DNA of 64,000 bases, taken from an uncultured Alphaproteobacteria bacterium. GTDB lineage: Bacteria > Pseudomonadota > Alphaproteobacteria > HIMB59. Of the stretch, positions 1 through 9,263 are shown in pieces. Where the stretch lies: the NCBI GenBank assembly GCA_902610255.1, contig CACLUX010000001.1, positions 124,001-188,000 on the forward strand, in the 5' to 3' direction. Both the position numbers and the translations under genes were made by a program. The notes under the pieces were generated by a model, which was given only the letters and a program-made list of their open reading frames with translations, did no database searches and was not told the origin of the DNA. The first letter of the stretch is position 1; each line of letters opens with the position of its first letter.

Positions 1-413
1 TTTGATTGTAGATCTTCAACTAACCTCTTTGATACATGCTGATAATTACCCGGATCAGAATAAGGTTTAGTTGGCACAACTTTAAGCTTTGCCCCCATAT
101 TCCTTAAAATACTTTGCTTCTCTTCTGATGCACCGTCAGGCATTACAATTATAGTTTTGTATCCTCTAGCATTGTTAATCATTGTTAAAGCAATACCTGT
201 GTTTCCAAAGGTACCCTCAACGACAGTGCCGCCTGGTTCAATTAAATTATTTTCTTCAGCATCAAGGATTATACCCAATGCAGTTCTATCTTTGATAGAA
301 CCAGCTGGATTCATAAATTCTGCTTTACCATAAATATTACAACCCGTAATTTCTGATGGGTATTTGAGTTTAATAAGTGGCGTATTGCCAATAAAATCAA
401 CTATGTCTCTCAT
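1..413 (-). CDS. Cysteine synthase / cystathionine beta-synthase family PLP enzyme (partial, runs off the left edge)
   Basis: Reverse translation from ATG at 413 reads MRDIVDFIGNTPLIKLKYPSEITGCNIYGKAEFMNPAGSIKDRTALGIILDAEE...VEGTFGNTGIALTMI..., with the typical NPAGSIKDR and GNTGIAL motifs. Not in the ORF track because it is truncated by the window. Confidence 0.9.
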   Translation of the reverse strand, partial: MRDIVDFIGNTPLIKLKYPSEITGCNIYGKAEFMNPAGSIKDRTALGIILDAEENNLIEPGGTVVEGTFGNTGIALTMINNARGYKTIIVMPDGASEEKQSILRNMGAKLKVVPTKPYSDPGNYQHVSKRLVEDLQS

Positions 414-414
414 T

Positions 415-1554
415 TTAAATCTTTGATAGGGCTTGGTCTAAATCTGAGATCAAATCATCTACATGTTCAATACCCACAGATATTCTTAGTAATGTTTCTG
501 ATATGCCTAATTTTTCTCTAATTGATGGATCTATAGAAGCATGGGTCATGATGGCTGGATGCTCGATCAAACTTTCGACTCCTCCTAAGCTTTCCGCGAG
601 TGTAAATAAATTTAAATTTTTTAGAAAAGTTTTTACCCCATTAATATCTGAGTCAATTACAAAGGACATCATTCCACCAAAACCATACATTTGTTTTTCT
701 GCAATTTCCTTGTGCCTTTTATCAATACCTGGAAAAAAAACTTTTTCTATCTTAGGATGATTGGATAAATAATTAGACACAGCAATAGCATTTTCATTAT
801 GTTGCTTCATTCTTACAGAGAGTGTTTTAATGCTTCTTGTTAATAAATAACAATCAAAGGGAGAGGGGACAGCCCCAACTGCATTTTGAATAAAAGAAAT
901 TTTTTCAGCGTATTCCTTATTTTCTTTAATAACAATAGACCCGCCAACAATATCTGAGTGGCCTCCTAAATATTTTGTTGAAGAACTCACTACCATATCT
1001 GCACCTAATTCAAGTGGTCTCTGATTATATGGAGAGGCAAATGTGTTGTCACAAATCACAGGTAATTTAAACTCACTAGCAATATTAACAGTGTTTTTAA
1101 TATCAATAATTTTCATTAAAGGGTTTGAAGGTGTTTCAATCCATATAAATTTTGTGTTTTCTTTTATTTCATCATTCCAGTTTATATTTTTATCAAAGTC
1201 GATGTAAGTTACGTCAATGTTTGATTTAACTTTATCGAATAACCTACGAGTACCCCCATATACATCATCAGAACAAACTATATGGTAGTTTGTGCCAAAT
1301 AGGTCACAAACTGTATTTATTGCTGACATGCCAGATGCAAATGCAAAAGCTTTATCTCCAGACTCAATTTGTGCCAGTAATTTTTCTAATATATCTCTAG
1401 AAGGATTTTTGGTTCTAGCATATTCATACTCAAAATTTCCGGGTTCCATTTGTTTGAAGGTTGATGAAAGATGTATTGGTGGCATAACGGCTCCCGTTTC
1501 TTTATCTGGGCCATGCCCAGAATGAATTACTTTTGTGTTAAATTTTTTTTTCAC
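415..1554 (-). CDS. Cystathionine gamma-synthase/lyase family (Cys/Met metabolism PLP-dependent enzyme)
   Basis: ORF 379 aa; motifs YARTKNPSRDILEKLLAQIE, SSSTKYLGGHSDIVGG, AESLGGVESLIEHPAIMTHAS. Confidence 0.92.
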   Translation of the reverse strand: MKKKFNTKVIHSGHGPDKETGAVMPPIHLSSTFKQMEPGNFEYEYARTKNPSRDILEKLLAQIESGDKAFAFASGMSAINTVCDLFGTNYHIVCSDDVYGGTRRLFDKVKSNIDVTYIDFDKNINWNDEIKENTKFIWIETPSNPLMKIIDIKNTVNIASEFKLPVICDNTFASPYNQRPLELGADMVVSSSTKYLGGHSDIVGGSIVIKENKEYAEKISFIQNAVGAVPSPFDCYLLTRSIKTLSVRMKQHNENAIAVSNYLSNHPKIEKVFFPGIDKRHKEIAEKQMYGFGGMMSFVIDSDINGVKTFLKNLNLFTLAESLGGVESLIEHPAIMTHASIDPSIREKLGISETLLRISVGIEHVDDLISDLDQALSKI

Positions 1555-1673
1555 AGCTCAATTTATAACTAATTAATTTTTAAATAACATCTATAACGAT
1601 ATTTTTCTTATTTGATAGGCTTTTTAAATTATAAGAAATCTGTTTCATATCAACCAAAATTCGAATATTATAC

Positions 1674-1730
1674 TTGTCCCCTAGCCGCTTGGGTTGAGAC
1701 ATTGTCGAGGAGGAAGGTGGCAAGGGGCAA
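1674..1730. repeat. GC-rich imperfect hairpin element A (intergenic)
   Basis: TTGTCCCCTAGCCGCTTGGGTTGAGACATTGTCGAGGAGGAAGGTGGCAAGGGGCAA, about 58% GC by hand count in an AT-rich intergene; TTG(T)CCCCT/AGGGGCAA outer stem plus GCCGCTT/AAGGTGGC inner stem. Confidence 0.6.
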
Positions 1731-1777
1731 TAAATTTTATTATTTCGTTAATCTATTTTCTTAAAAAATTGATTAAT

Positions 1778-2320
1778 TTAAGTTTCCTTTGACACCATTT
1801 GATTAAGATTTTCAATTTTCATATCAACAGACAAATCATTTGGCATTAACTTTTTCATTTCTTGATAAACCTTAAGTGCTCCATCATAATTTTTGTAGCT
1901 TATAAGAATCCTACTCAAACCATCTAATGCACCAAAATGTCTTGGTTCAAGATACAATGTAGCTTCAATATCTCTCATAGAGTTTTCATAGTCTCCCATC
2001 ATAAAATAAAAAGTTGCCCTTTTGTTGTATGCCTCCGCGTAATTTGGCTCTAACTCAATAGCAAGAGTCAAAGCTGATATCGCAGATTGGTAGTTTTTAG
2101 ATTCAAAAAAATCTGAAATATTATCCATTACTATTTTTACATCTGGATTTTCAATTTTCATCCATTCTCCCCATATTTTTGATATAATTAGACTTTGTTC
2201 TTTTGAGTCCTTTACCTTGGAGAGCTGACTGAATAATTCATCAAGTTTTGGGCTATTTTGATCTGCGTAACTATAAGATATGTTCAAAAATAATGCGAAT
2301 ATAATTAAAATGATTTTCAT
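1778..2320 (-). CDS. TPR-repeat periplasmic protein
   Basis: Signal peptide-like N-terminus; TPR pattern LELEPNYAEAYNKRATFYFMMGDYENSMRDIEATLYLEPRHFGALDGLSRI. Confidence 0.8.
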   Translation of the reverse strand: MKIILIIFALFLNISYSYADQNSPKLDELFSQLSKVKDSKEQSLIISKIWGEWMKIENPDVKIVMDNISDFFESKNYQSAISALTLAIELEPNYAEAYNKRATFYFMMGDYENSMRDIEATLYLEPRHFGALDGLSRILISYKNYDGALKVYQEMKKLMPNDLSVDMKIENLNQMVSKET

Positions 2321-2350
2321 CTATATTGTTTAGTTACGCATATAAATATT

Positions 2351-2776
2351 ATGCAGTTTAAAAAATTAATTTACACCAGTTTATGCCTTTTACTTTTTAA
2401 CACTATATCGATTGCAGAAACTATTGATAAAATTGAGTTTAGTGAAACACAAGCAGTGATTGAAAGTCAATTAAAGGCCTTCATTAACAAAGATGCTGAA
2501 GGGGCATTCTTCCATGCCTCACCTTACATCAAAATGAGGTTCAGTAATCCTCAAAATTTTATGAGTATGGTGAAAAACTATTATGAGCCTGTTTATAACC
2601 CTAAAAATTACTATTTTATGGAATCAAAATTTTTTGAAGGAGCAGTATATCATCAACTACAAATCGTCTCGCAAGATAATGTTTCTTATTTAGCAATGTA
2701 CTCACTCATTAAAGACAAGGGGGAGTGGAAAATTTCAGGATGCTCCATTTACCCAATGGAAAAGCAATCAATTTAG
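2351..2776 (+). CDS. DUF4864-like secreted protein
   Basis: 141 aa with signal peptide; AFINKDAEGAFFHASPYIKMRFSNPQNFMSMV... pattern resembles DUF4864. Confidence 0.6.
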   Translation: MQFKKLIYTSLCLLLFNTISIAETIDKIEFSETQAVIESQLKAFINKDAEGAFFHASPYIKMRFSNPQNFMSMVKNYYEPVYNPKNYYFMESKFFEGAVYHQLQIVSQDNVSYLAMYSLIKDKGEWKISGCSIYPMEKQSI

Positions 2777-3640
2777 CTTTTTTAATTTAGAATAAACAAG
2801 ATATCCAGAAATTATTATTAATATAGCACCGCATAATTCTATAATTGAGGGGTAGTGATTGAAAACAACAATACTAATTACTATTCCAAAAATGATCTGT
2901 GAATAATGTGTGATGCTAAAAAATGAAGCTTCTATTCTCCTAAGAGAATAAATTAAGATCATCATGGCCACACCATCAATAAGCCCCGCGCCTACCATTA
3001 TTAAAAAATCGTACAAAGCGATATCTTTGTAATGGTTAAATGAAAATACTGTGAAAATTATGCCAGTAATTCCCATACTATAAAAAGTCAAAGCCATCGT
3101 TCTTTCAGATTTCCCATAAACTCGCACTGTAAAATCTAGACACGCCAATGAAATTACTCCTAATATAAGAAATATTACTCCCAAAGCATTAAAACCTGCG
3201 TTTAAACTAAAACCTGAGACCATAAAAACAGCAATCATAGCTAGTATTAAAGAAATTATTTTGGATAGGTAAATCGACTCCTTTAAAATTACTATTCCCA
3301 TAATTGAGAGTAACACAGGAGCTGACAAAATTATTGGATAAGCAATAGATAAAGGTAATAAAATGATACCTTTTACAACAAAATAATAGGTCAAAGTCAT
3401 TAAAATACCTCTTATAAAATGAAGTTTATAATTGCTTGTTTTTATTTCTTCTAAGCTCTTTCTGTACAGTAAATAAAGGAGCACTGGGATTATTGCGGAG
3501 AAACTCGCTATGGAAAATATAACTGTGTCTTTATATAAATCTCCAATTAACTTTATAATAGTGTCTGCAATTGAAAATAAGAAAAAGGCAACAGTGCCTA
3601 GTATGTAAATTACGTGTTTTTTACTCTCTAATTGAGACAT
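2768..3640 (-). CDS. EamA/DMT-family transporter
   Basis: 290 aa, about 10 hydrophobic segments, EamA-like repeat (KGIILLPLSIAYPIILSAPVLLSIMGIVILKE). Confidence 0.85.
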   Translation of the reverse strand: MSQLESKKHVIYILGTVAFFLFSIADTIIKLIGDLYKDTVIFSIASFSAIIPVLLYLLYRKSLEEIKTSNYKLHFIRGILMTLTYYFVVKGIILLPLSIAYPIILSAPVLLSIMGIVILKESIYLSKIISLILAMIAVFMVSGFSLNAGFNALGVIFLILGVISLACLDFTVRVYGKSERTMALTFYSMGITGIIFTVFSFNHYKDIALYDFLIMVGAGLIDGVAMMILIYSLRRIEASFFSITHYSQIIFGIVISIVVFNHYPSIIELCGAILIIISGYLVYSKLKKLN

Positions 3641-4892
3641 TGAATTTACTTCTATATCTCATTACTAAGATTAATACGAACAATTTAATGGTAAGCGGAA
3701 TAAAAAAATAAAATATCATAATATTTGGAATATTTGGGTGAATTGCAAAGTTTATTGATTGTAAGTAACCATATCCCGTTAGAGCTATACCAGCAGCAAT
3801 TCCTATAGCAGCTTTTCTTATAATTGAGAAAAATGAGGTAAAAAACTGTGATAAACGATTTTCATTATTTACATCTAATATATCAGCTAACTCAATCTGG
3901 GGTATTATAAGATCAATTCCAATTCCAATTCCTGTAATAAGTATGACAAATATATATATTTGCCAATAGTCACTGCTAGTGAAAATAACAAATAAAAAAC
4001 CAAAAATAGTTATACTGGTTCCAATCTGTAATAAAAACATATTTGAAAATTTTTTTCCAAAAAAATACCAAAATGGCGTGGAAATTAATGTAATAAGAAA
4101 ATACAAAATTAATAAATGGCCTGCATACTCACTAAGACCCAAATATTCAGATACAAATATAATAAATAAATTGGCAGTAAAATTATTAGCAAGTAAATTA
4201 AAAAATGTAATGTAACAAAAAGGTAAAATTTTTTTATTTTTTTTAATGAAAGTTTTTAATTTTATCCAAGAAATTTCATTTGGCTTGTAATTCAGTTCAT
4301 CATCATAGAAAAAATAAAAAATTAATCCCCCTATAATTGCAAGAGAAATAAAAATAAAACCACTTGTTTTTATAACGTCTGGGTTTAATAGCTCAATATT
4401 ATTTAAATTTGAAATAGTCGTTGGAATAATAAGAGCTGCAAGAACTCCTAAAATTGCAAAAACTTCTTTGACTGCTGCCAAACGAAATCTTTTTTTTAAA
4501 ATTTTTTTTTGATCAATAACTATAGAGTCGTAAGGAATGATTGCGATTGAGTAACTTATCAATGCTAAGTTATAAAAGAAAATAAAATAATAAATATTAG
4601 AAGATTGGAAAACGTAAAGGCCAAATAAGGAAAAAATAAATATTATTATTCCTAAAAGAATTTGATTTTTTCTTGATCGACCTGAAATAATTCTTTTTTC
4701 TGTTAAATAACCAATTAAAAAGTCTGAGAAGATATCAAAAAATCTAGATATTAGTATTACTAGTCCGATAACACTTAAAGAGATACCAATTGATAAATTG
4801 TAAAAAGTAGGCAAAAAAACAAATAATAATAAAAAACTCCCAGCAAGGTAAAATGACTGAAAACTATAGGATAAAATCGATTTTAAGTTCAT
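3621..4892 (-). CDS. MFS transporter, GPH/MelB-like
   Basis: 423 aa polytopic; DIFSDFLIGYLTEKR and YDSIVIDQKKILKKRFRLAAVKEV typical of the MFS_2 family. Confidence 0.8.
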   Translation of the reverse strand: MNLKSILSYSFQSFYLAGSFLLLFVFLPTFYNLSIGISLSVIGLVILISRFFDIFSDFLIGYLTEKRIISGRSRKNQILLGIIIFIFSLFGLYVFQSSNIYYFIFFYNLALISYSIAIIPYDSIVIDQKKILKKRFRLAAVKEVFAILGVLAALIIPTTISNLNNIELLNPDVIKTSGFIFISLAIIGGLIFYFFYDDELNYKPNEISWIKLKTFIKKNKKILPFCYITFFNLLANNFTANLFIIFVSEYLGLSEYAGHLLILYFLITLISTPFWYFFGKKFSNMFLLQIGTSITIFGFLFVIFTSSDYWQIYIFVILITGIGIGIDLIIPQIELADILDVNNENRLSQFFTSFFSIIRKAAIGIAAGIALTGYGYLQSINFAIHPNIPNIMIFYFFIPLTIKLFVLILVMRYRSKFNVSIRE

Positions 4893-4967
4893 TTTTGGAT
4901 ATTTAATACTTGAACAACTTTGACTATATCAAAATATTTATTAGTGTTCAGTTAGCATTCATGCGGG

Positions 4968-5013
4968 GGCTGATTCGGTATCTCACTTTCCTCCTCTATA
5001 TGTCGAGTCAGCC
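4968..5013. repeat. GC-rich hairpin element B, overlapping the 3' end of the ogt-like gene
   Basis: GGCTGATTCGGTAT (4968-4981) pairs with ATGTCGAGTCAGCC-side sequence (5000-5013): 14 consecutive pairs including 3 G.U on the + strand. Loop contains CACTTTCCTCCTC. Confidence 0.65.
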
Positions 5014-5498
5014 GTTCCTCTAGCCTCTATATCTAGTATTTTTCTCTTAAATTTTTTGCCCCACATATATCCTCCGAGATCTCCATTTTTTCTTACTACT
5101 CTGTGACAAGGTACCAATAGTCCAACAGGGTTTTTACCAACTGCTGAAGCTATAGCTCTTACTGCATCTGGTCTCTTTATTCTTTTACCAAGCTCACTAT
5201 AGGAAATTGTGTGACCATAAGGAATTTTAGTAATTTCTGTCCAAACTTTTTTTTGTAATGTAGTTCCATCAAGGAATTTTATTTTTATATTTTTTTGTTT
5301 AGAAATTTTACCTTTCAATAGATTGTTTATTAATATTTTTACTTTTTTTAATTTTAAACCTTTAGTTGGTTTATATAAATTAAGTATGTTTTTAATTCTT
5401 TTATCATTATCTTTCAAAAGAAAGTGAACTCCCTCTGAACTATCTAAGACAAAAAGTTTAATTATTGGTGTTTCGATAAAACCAAAACAATAATTCAT
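4983..5498 (-). CDS. ogt: Methylated-DNA--[protein]-cysteine S-methyltransferase (Ogt/MGMT-like)
   Basis: IPYGHTISYSELGKRIKRPDAVRAIASAVGKNPVGLLVPCHRVVRKNGDLGGYMWG, with PCHRV active site; unusual C-terminal tail ARGTADSTYRGGK. Confidence 0.92.
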   Translation of the reverse strand: MNYCFGFIETPIIKLFVLDSSEGVHFLLKDNDKRIKNILNLYKPTKGLKLKKVKILINNLLKGKISKQKNIKIKFLDGTTLQKKVWTEITKIPYGHTISYSELGKRIKRPDAVRAIASAVGKNPVGLLVPCHRVVRKNGDLGGYMWGKKFKRKILDIEARGTADSTYRGGK

Positions 5499-6577
5499 TA
5501 ATTAAACATTTTTTTTACTTTATCAAAAAACCCTTCCGTCATTTTAGAATTTTTCTTAGTAAGGGTTTCATTAAATTGATTTAAAAGTTTCTCTTGATCT
5601 GAAGATAAGTTTACTGGTGTTTCAGCATGTACTTTAACAATCATATCACCTCTTGTGTTTGTTCTCAGAATACTCATTCCTTTGCCTTTAATTCTAAGTT
5701 TATGACCTGACTGCATTCCTTTTGGTATGGAAACATTAACCATTTTTTTTTCTATAGTAGGAACTTCTATATTTCCACCCAGAGTTGCTGTAGTAAAAGG
5801 TATAGCAACATCACAAATAATGTTATCTCGTTCTCTCTGGAAAAGTTTGTGGTTATTAATATTTATAAAAACGTAAAGGTCTCCATAGGAGCCACCTCTT
5901 TCTCCAGCCTCTCCTTCTCCGCTCATTCTAATTCTGTTACCTGTTTCAACCCCAGCAGGTATTTTGATTTGAATTTTTTTATTTTGTTTAATTCGTCCAG
6001 TATTACTGCATTTTGAGCATCGACCCTTCATTTCTTGCCCAGTTCCACCACATCTACCACAGGTCCTCTCCATTGAAAAAAACCCGCTTTGCGTCCTAAC
6101 TTTTCCGTAACCTTGGCAAGTAGAACAACTTTTATAACTATGCTGTTCAGGGCAATTTATCATTTTGGGTATCGTTGCATCTATTGATTTTCCTGTAAAA
6201 GCCTCTTCTAAATCGATTGTCACATCGTAACGTAAATCATCGCCTCTACTTTCGCGTTGACCACCCTCACCAAACGCACCAAAAATATCTTCAAATATAT
6301 CTGAAAAACCGCCAAAGCCCTGTTGCCCAAATCCACTAGCTCCACCACCGCCTTGTTCAAAAGCAGCATGACCAAATTGATCATAGGTTTGTCTTTTTTT
6401 TGGATCTTTTAAAATTTCATATGCTTGGCTCACATCTTTAAATTTTTGTTCAGCAGCAGAGTCACCCTGATTTCGATCAGGATGATATTTCATTGCTAAT
6501 TTTCGGTAAGCACTTTTTATTTCGGAGTCACTAGCTTCACGGGATATACCAAGAGTGTCATAAAAATCCTCAGCCAT
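5498..6577 (-). CDS. dnaJ: Chaperone DnaJ
   Basis: J domain with HPD, GF-rich region, CXXCXGXG zinc repeats. Confidence 0.98.
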   Translation of the reverse strand: MAEDFYDTLGISREASDSEIKSAYRKLAMKYHPDRNQGDSAAEQKFKDVSQAYEILKDPKKRQTYDQFGHAAFEQGGGGASGFGQQGFGGFSDIFEDIFGAFGEGGQRESRGDDLRYDVTIDLEEAFTGKSIDATIPKMINCPEQHSYKSCSTCQGYGKVRTQSGFFSMERTCGRCGGTGQEMKGRCSKCSNTGRIKQNKKIQIKIPAGVETGNRIRMSGEGEAGERGGSYGDLYVFININNHKLFQRERDNIICDVAIPFTTATLGGNIEVPTIEKKMVNVSIPKGMQSGHKLRIKGKGMSILRTNTRGDMIVKVHAETPVNLSSDQEKLLNQFNETLTKKNSKMTEGFFDKVKKMFN

Positions 6578-6600
6578 AATATTTTAAACCAAGCTAAGAG

Positions 6601-8532
6601 TTACTGTCCGCTTGCTTTTTTATCGTCGTCTACTTCTTCGTAATCTGCATCTATAACATCATCATCGCTTTTATTTTCACTAGTGTTTTCTTCTTGCTTA
6701 GGTTGTTCTCCACCAGGCGCCTCAGATGATTGTTGATCTTTGTACATTGCTTCACCCATTTTCATAGATGATTGAGTTAGATCTTGTGTTTTTTGTTTTA
6801 TGGTCTCAATTTCATTTTTTTCGAGTGCCTCTTTTAAATCTTTTAAGTCTGCTTCTATTTTAGATTTATCTTCGGGGCTAATTTTATCGCCATGCTCTTT
6901 TATATTTTTTTCCACTTGGAAGATAAGACTATCGGCTTGGTTTTTTACATCAACCTCTTCTCTTTTCTTCTTATCTGTTTCAGCATTGGCTTCAGCGTCT
7001 TTAACCATTTTATCAATCTCTTCATCTGATAGACCACCAGATGCTTGGATTTTAATTTGTTGCTCTTTTCCTGTAGATTTATCTTTTGCAGATACATTGA
7101 CAATACCGTTAGCATCAATGTCAAAAGTCACCTCAATTTGTGGTGTTCCTCTTGGAGCAGGAGGTATGCCAACTAAATCGAATTGGCCTAAAAGCTTATT
7201 ATCAGCGGCCATTTCTCTTTCGCCCTGAAAGACTCTGATAGTAACGGCATTTTGATTATCCTCTGCTGTTGAAAATACTTGGCTTTTTTTTGTAGGAACA
7301 GTCGTATTTCTTTCAATTAACTTAGTAAAAACTCCACCTAGTGTTTCTATACCCAAAGAAAGTGGGGTCACATCTAAAAGTAAGACATCTTTTACATCAC
7401 CTTGCAATACACCTGCCTGAATAGCTGCTCCCATAGCCACAACTTCATCAGGGTTAACGCCTTTACTAGGGTCTTTCCCAAAAAAGTTTTTAACAATTTC
7501 TGTTACTTTTGGCATTCTTGTCATTCCACCCACTAAAATGACATCGTTTATGTCGCTTGCTGAAAGACCGGCGTCACTTAGAGCTTTTTTACATGGTTCA
7601 ATTGTATTTTGAAGCAAGTCGTCAACCAACTCTTCAAGCTTAGCTCTGGTAAGTTTTACATTTAAGTGTTTAGGCCCAGATTGATCAGCTGTAATAAAAG
7701 GTAAATTTACATCTGTTTGAGTTGAACTTGACAATTCTATTTTTGCTTTTTCAGCAGCCTCTTTTAAACGTTGTAAAGCTAATTTATCATTTTTTAAATC
7801 TATACCTTGCTCTTTTTTAAATTCACTTGCTAAAAAATCAATAATCCTTAAATCAAAGTCTTCTCCGCCCAAGTGTGTATCACCATTTGTAGACTTAACT
7901 TCGAATACACCATCTCCAACTTCTAAAATTGATACATCAAATGTACCACCGCCTAAATCGTAGACAACTACAGTACCTGATTGTTTTTTATCTAGTCCAT
8001 ATGCTAATGAAGCAGCGGTTGGTTCATTAATAATTCTTAAAACTTCTAATCCAGCAATTTTACCAGCATCTTTAGTTGCTTGCCTTTGTGCGTCATTGAA
8101 ATAAGCAGGAACGGTTATCACTGCTTGTGTAATAGTTTCTCCTGTATAAGACTCAGCTGTCTCTTTCATTTTTTGAAGAATAAAAGCAGAGATTTGACTA
8201 GGGCTATATTTTTCACCCTGAGCTTCAACCCATGCATCACCGTTATTACCTTTAATAATTTTAAATGGAGATAAGCCTACATCCTTTTGGACAGTGTCGT
8301 CTTCAAAGCTTCTACCAATAAATCTTTTTACAGCATAAAGTGTATTTTCAGGATTGGTGACGGCTTGTCTTTTTGCAGATTGACCAATTAATTTTTCGCT
8401 TTCAGAAAAAGCTACAACAGAAGGTGTTGTTCTAGCACCTTCAGAATTCTCTATTACCTTTGGATTCTTTCCATCCATTATTGCCACACAAGAGTTCGTG
8501 GTACCTAAATCAATTCCAATTACTTTAGCCAT
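6601..8532 (-). CDS. dnaK: Chaperone DnaK (Hsp70)
   Basis: [21 protein letters not shown]...; C-terminal [17 protein letters not shown]. Confidence 0.99.
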   Translation of the reverse strand: MAKVIGIDLGTTNSCVAIMDGKNPKVIENSEGARTTPSVVAFSESEKLIGQSAKRQAVTNPENTLYAVKRFIGRSFEDDTVQKDVGLSPFKIIKGNNGDAWVEAQGEKYSPSQISAFILQKMKETAESYTGETITQAVITVPAYFNDAQRQATKDAGKIAGLEVLRIINEPTAASLAYGLDKKQSGTVVVYDLGGGTFDVSILEVGDGVFEVKSTNGDTHLGGEDFDLRIIDFLASEFKKEQGIDLKNDKLALQRLKEAAEKAKIELSSSTQTDVNLPFITADQSGPKHLNVKLTRAKLEELVDDLLQNTIEPCKKALSDAGLSASDINDVILVGGMTRMPKVTEIVKNFFGKDPSKGVNPDEVVAMGAAIQAGVLQGDVKDVLLLDVTPLSLGIETLGGVFTKLIERNTTVPTKKSQVFSTAEDNQNAVTIRVFQGEREMAADNKLLGQFDLVGIPPAPRGTPQIEVTFDIDANGIVNVSAKDKSTGKEQQIKIQASGGLSDEEIDKMVKDAEANAETDKKKREEVDVKNQADSLIFQVEKNIKEHGDKISPEDKSKIEADLKDLKEALEKNEIETIKQKTQDLTQSSMKMGEAMYKDQQSSEAPGGEQPKQEENTSENKSDDDVIDADYEEVDDDKKASGQ

Positions 8533-8623
8533 TTTGTTTTTCCTACTTTAAAAATTAAATAATCTTATATTTATATGGGTTGATACTTACTTAATTCAAG
8601 AGCATTAAAACTATTGAATTTTC

Positions 8624-9253
8624 TTACTTTTTGGATTTATCTTCTTCTTTGATGGCTTTATCGTCTTGATTTTCTTGAGATTTTTTTGATACCCCTACCA
8701 TTGCTGGTCTTAGTAATCTATCATGCAATGTGTAGCCTGGTATTAGTTCTTGGACAATAGTTCCGGGCTCGCAGTCATTTTTTTCAATTTCCATCATGGC
8801 TTGGTGTAAATTATGGTCAAATTTTTGGTTTATACTTTCAATTTTTTTGATGCCAATTTTTTCGAAAGTGGCCATAGTGGATTGTGCAATTAGATCTAAA
8901 CCATCAACTACAGACTTTATGCTTTCATTAGATCTCACTTCTTCTGAAATACTTGATTTTGCTCTCTCTATATTGTCACCGATATTAATTATTTCTTTTG
9001 CAAAATTAGCTATACCGTATTTCAATGCATCTGATTGATCTTTTTCTGCCCTTTTTCTAAAGTTTTCTAGTTCAGCAACAGCTCTTAACCTTTGATCTTT
9101 TAAACTCTCAATTTCCTCTTTGAGTTTTTCGATTTCATCATCATTTGTATCTGAATTTTCATCTACATCAGTCTCATTGGTTTCTTGATTTTCTGTAACA
9201 TCTTCTTCTTCTTGGTGTTGAGCTTGGTCTTCGTATTTCTTATCTTCTTCCAT
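8624..9253 (-). CDS. grpE: Nucleotide exchange factor GrpE
   Basis: AELENFRKRAEKDQSDALKYGIANFAKEII...; adjacent to dnaK and hrcA. Confidence 0.95.
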   Translation of the reverse strand: MEEDKKYEDQAQHQEEEDVTENQETNETDVDENSDTNDDEIEKLKEEIESLKDQRLRAVAELENFRKRAEKDQSDALKYGIANFAKEIINIGDNIERAKSSISEEVRSNESIKSVVDGLDLIAQSTMATFEKIGIKKIESINQKFDHNLHQAMMEIEKNDCEPGTIVQELIPGYTLHDRLLRPAMVGVSKKSQENQDDKAIKEEDKSKK

Positions 9254-9263
9254 AATAATTCCT

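Noticed and set aside
1704-1722. GGAGGAAGGTGG in element A is identical to a conserved 16S rRNA segment (GGAGGAAGGUGGGG)
   Set aside because: Only 12 nt match; the surrounding sequence does not follow 16S rRNA and no rRNA gene is nearby.
1674-1740. SAM-II/SAM-V or other Met-related riboswitch upstream of the cystathionine gamma-synthase/lyase gene
   Set aside because: I could not match the known SAM-II core (e.g. a GCUAAAAAGG-type 3' segment). The element lies about 120 nt from the start codon and its better fold is on the opposite strand. Left as an unexplained element.
4966-4980. GGGGCTGATTC resembles the 5' end of tmRNA (GGGGCUGAUUC)
   Set aside because: No tag ORF, tRNA-like domain or permuted acceptor piece follows; the downstream sequence is the ogt-like coding region.
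6800-7228. + strand ORF opposite dnaK
   Set aside because: Antisense shadow of strongly conserved dnaK; low-complexity Ser/Leu-rich translation.
8533-8623. Searched for a CIRCE (TTAGCACTC-N9-GAGTGCTAA) operator for HrcA upstream of dnaK, grpE and hrcA
   Set aside because: No CIRCE-like inverted repeat visible in 8533-8623, 9254-9263 or 10287-10327.
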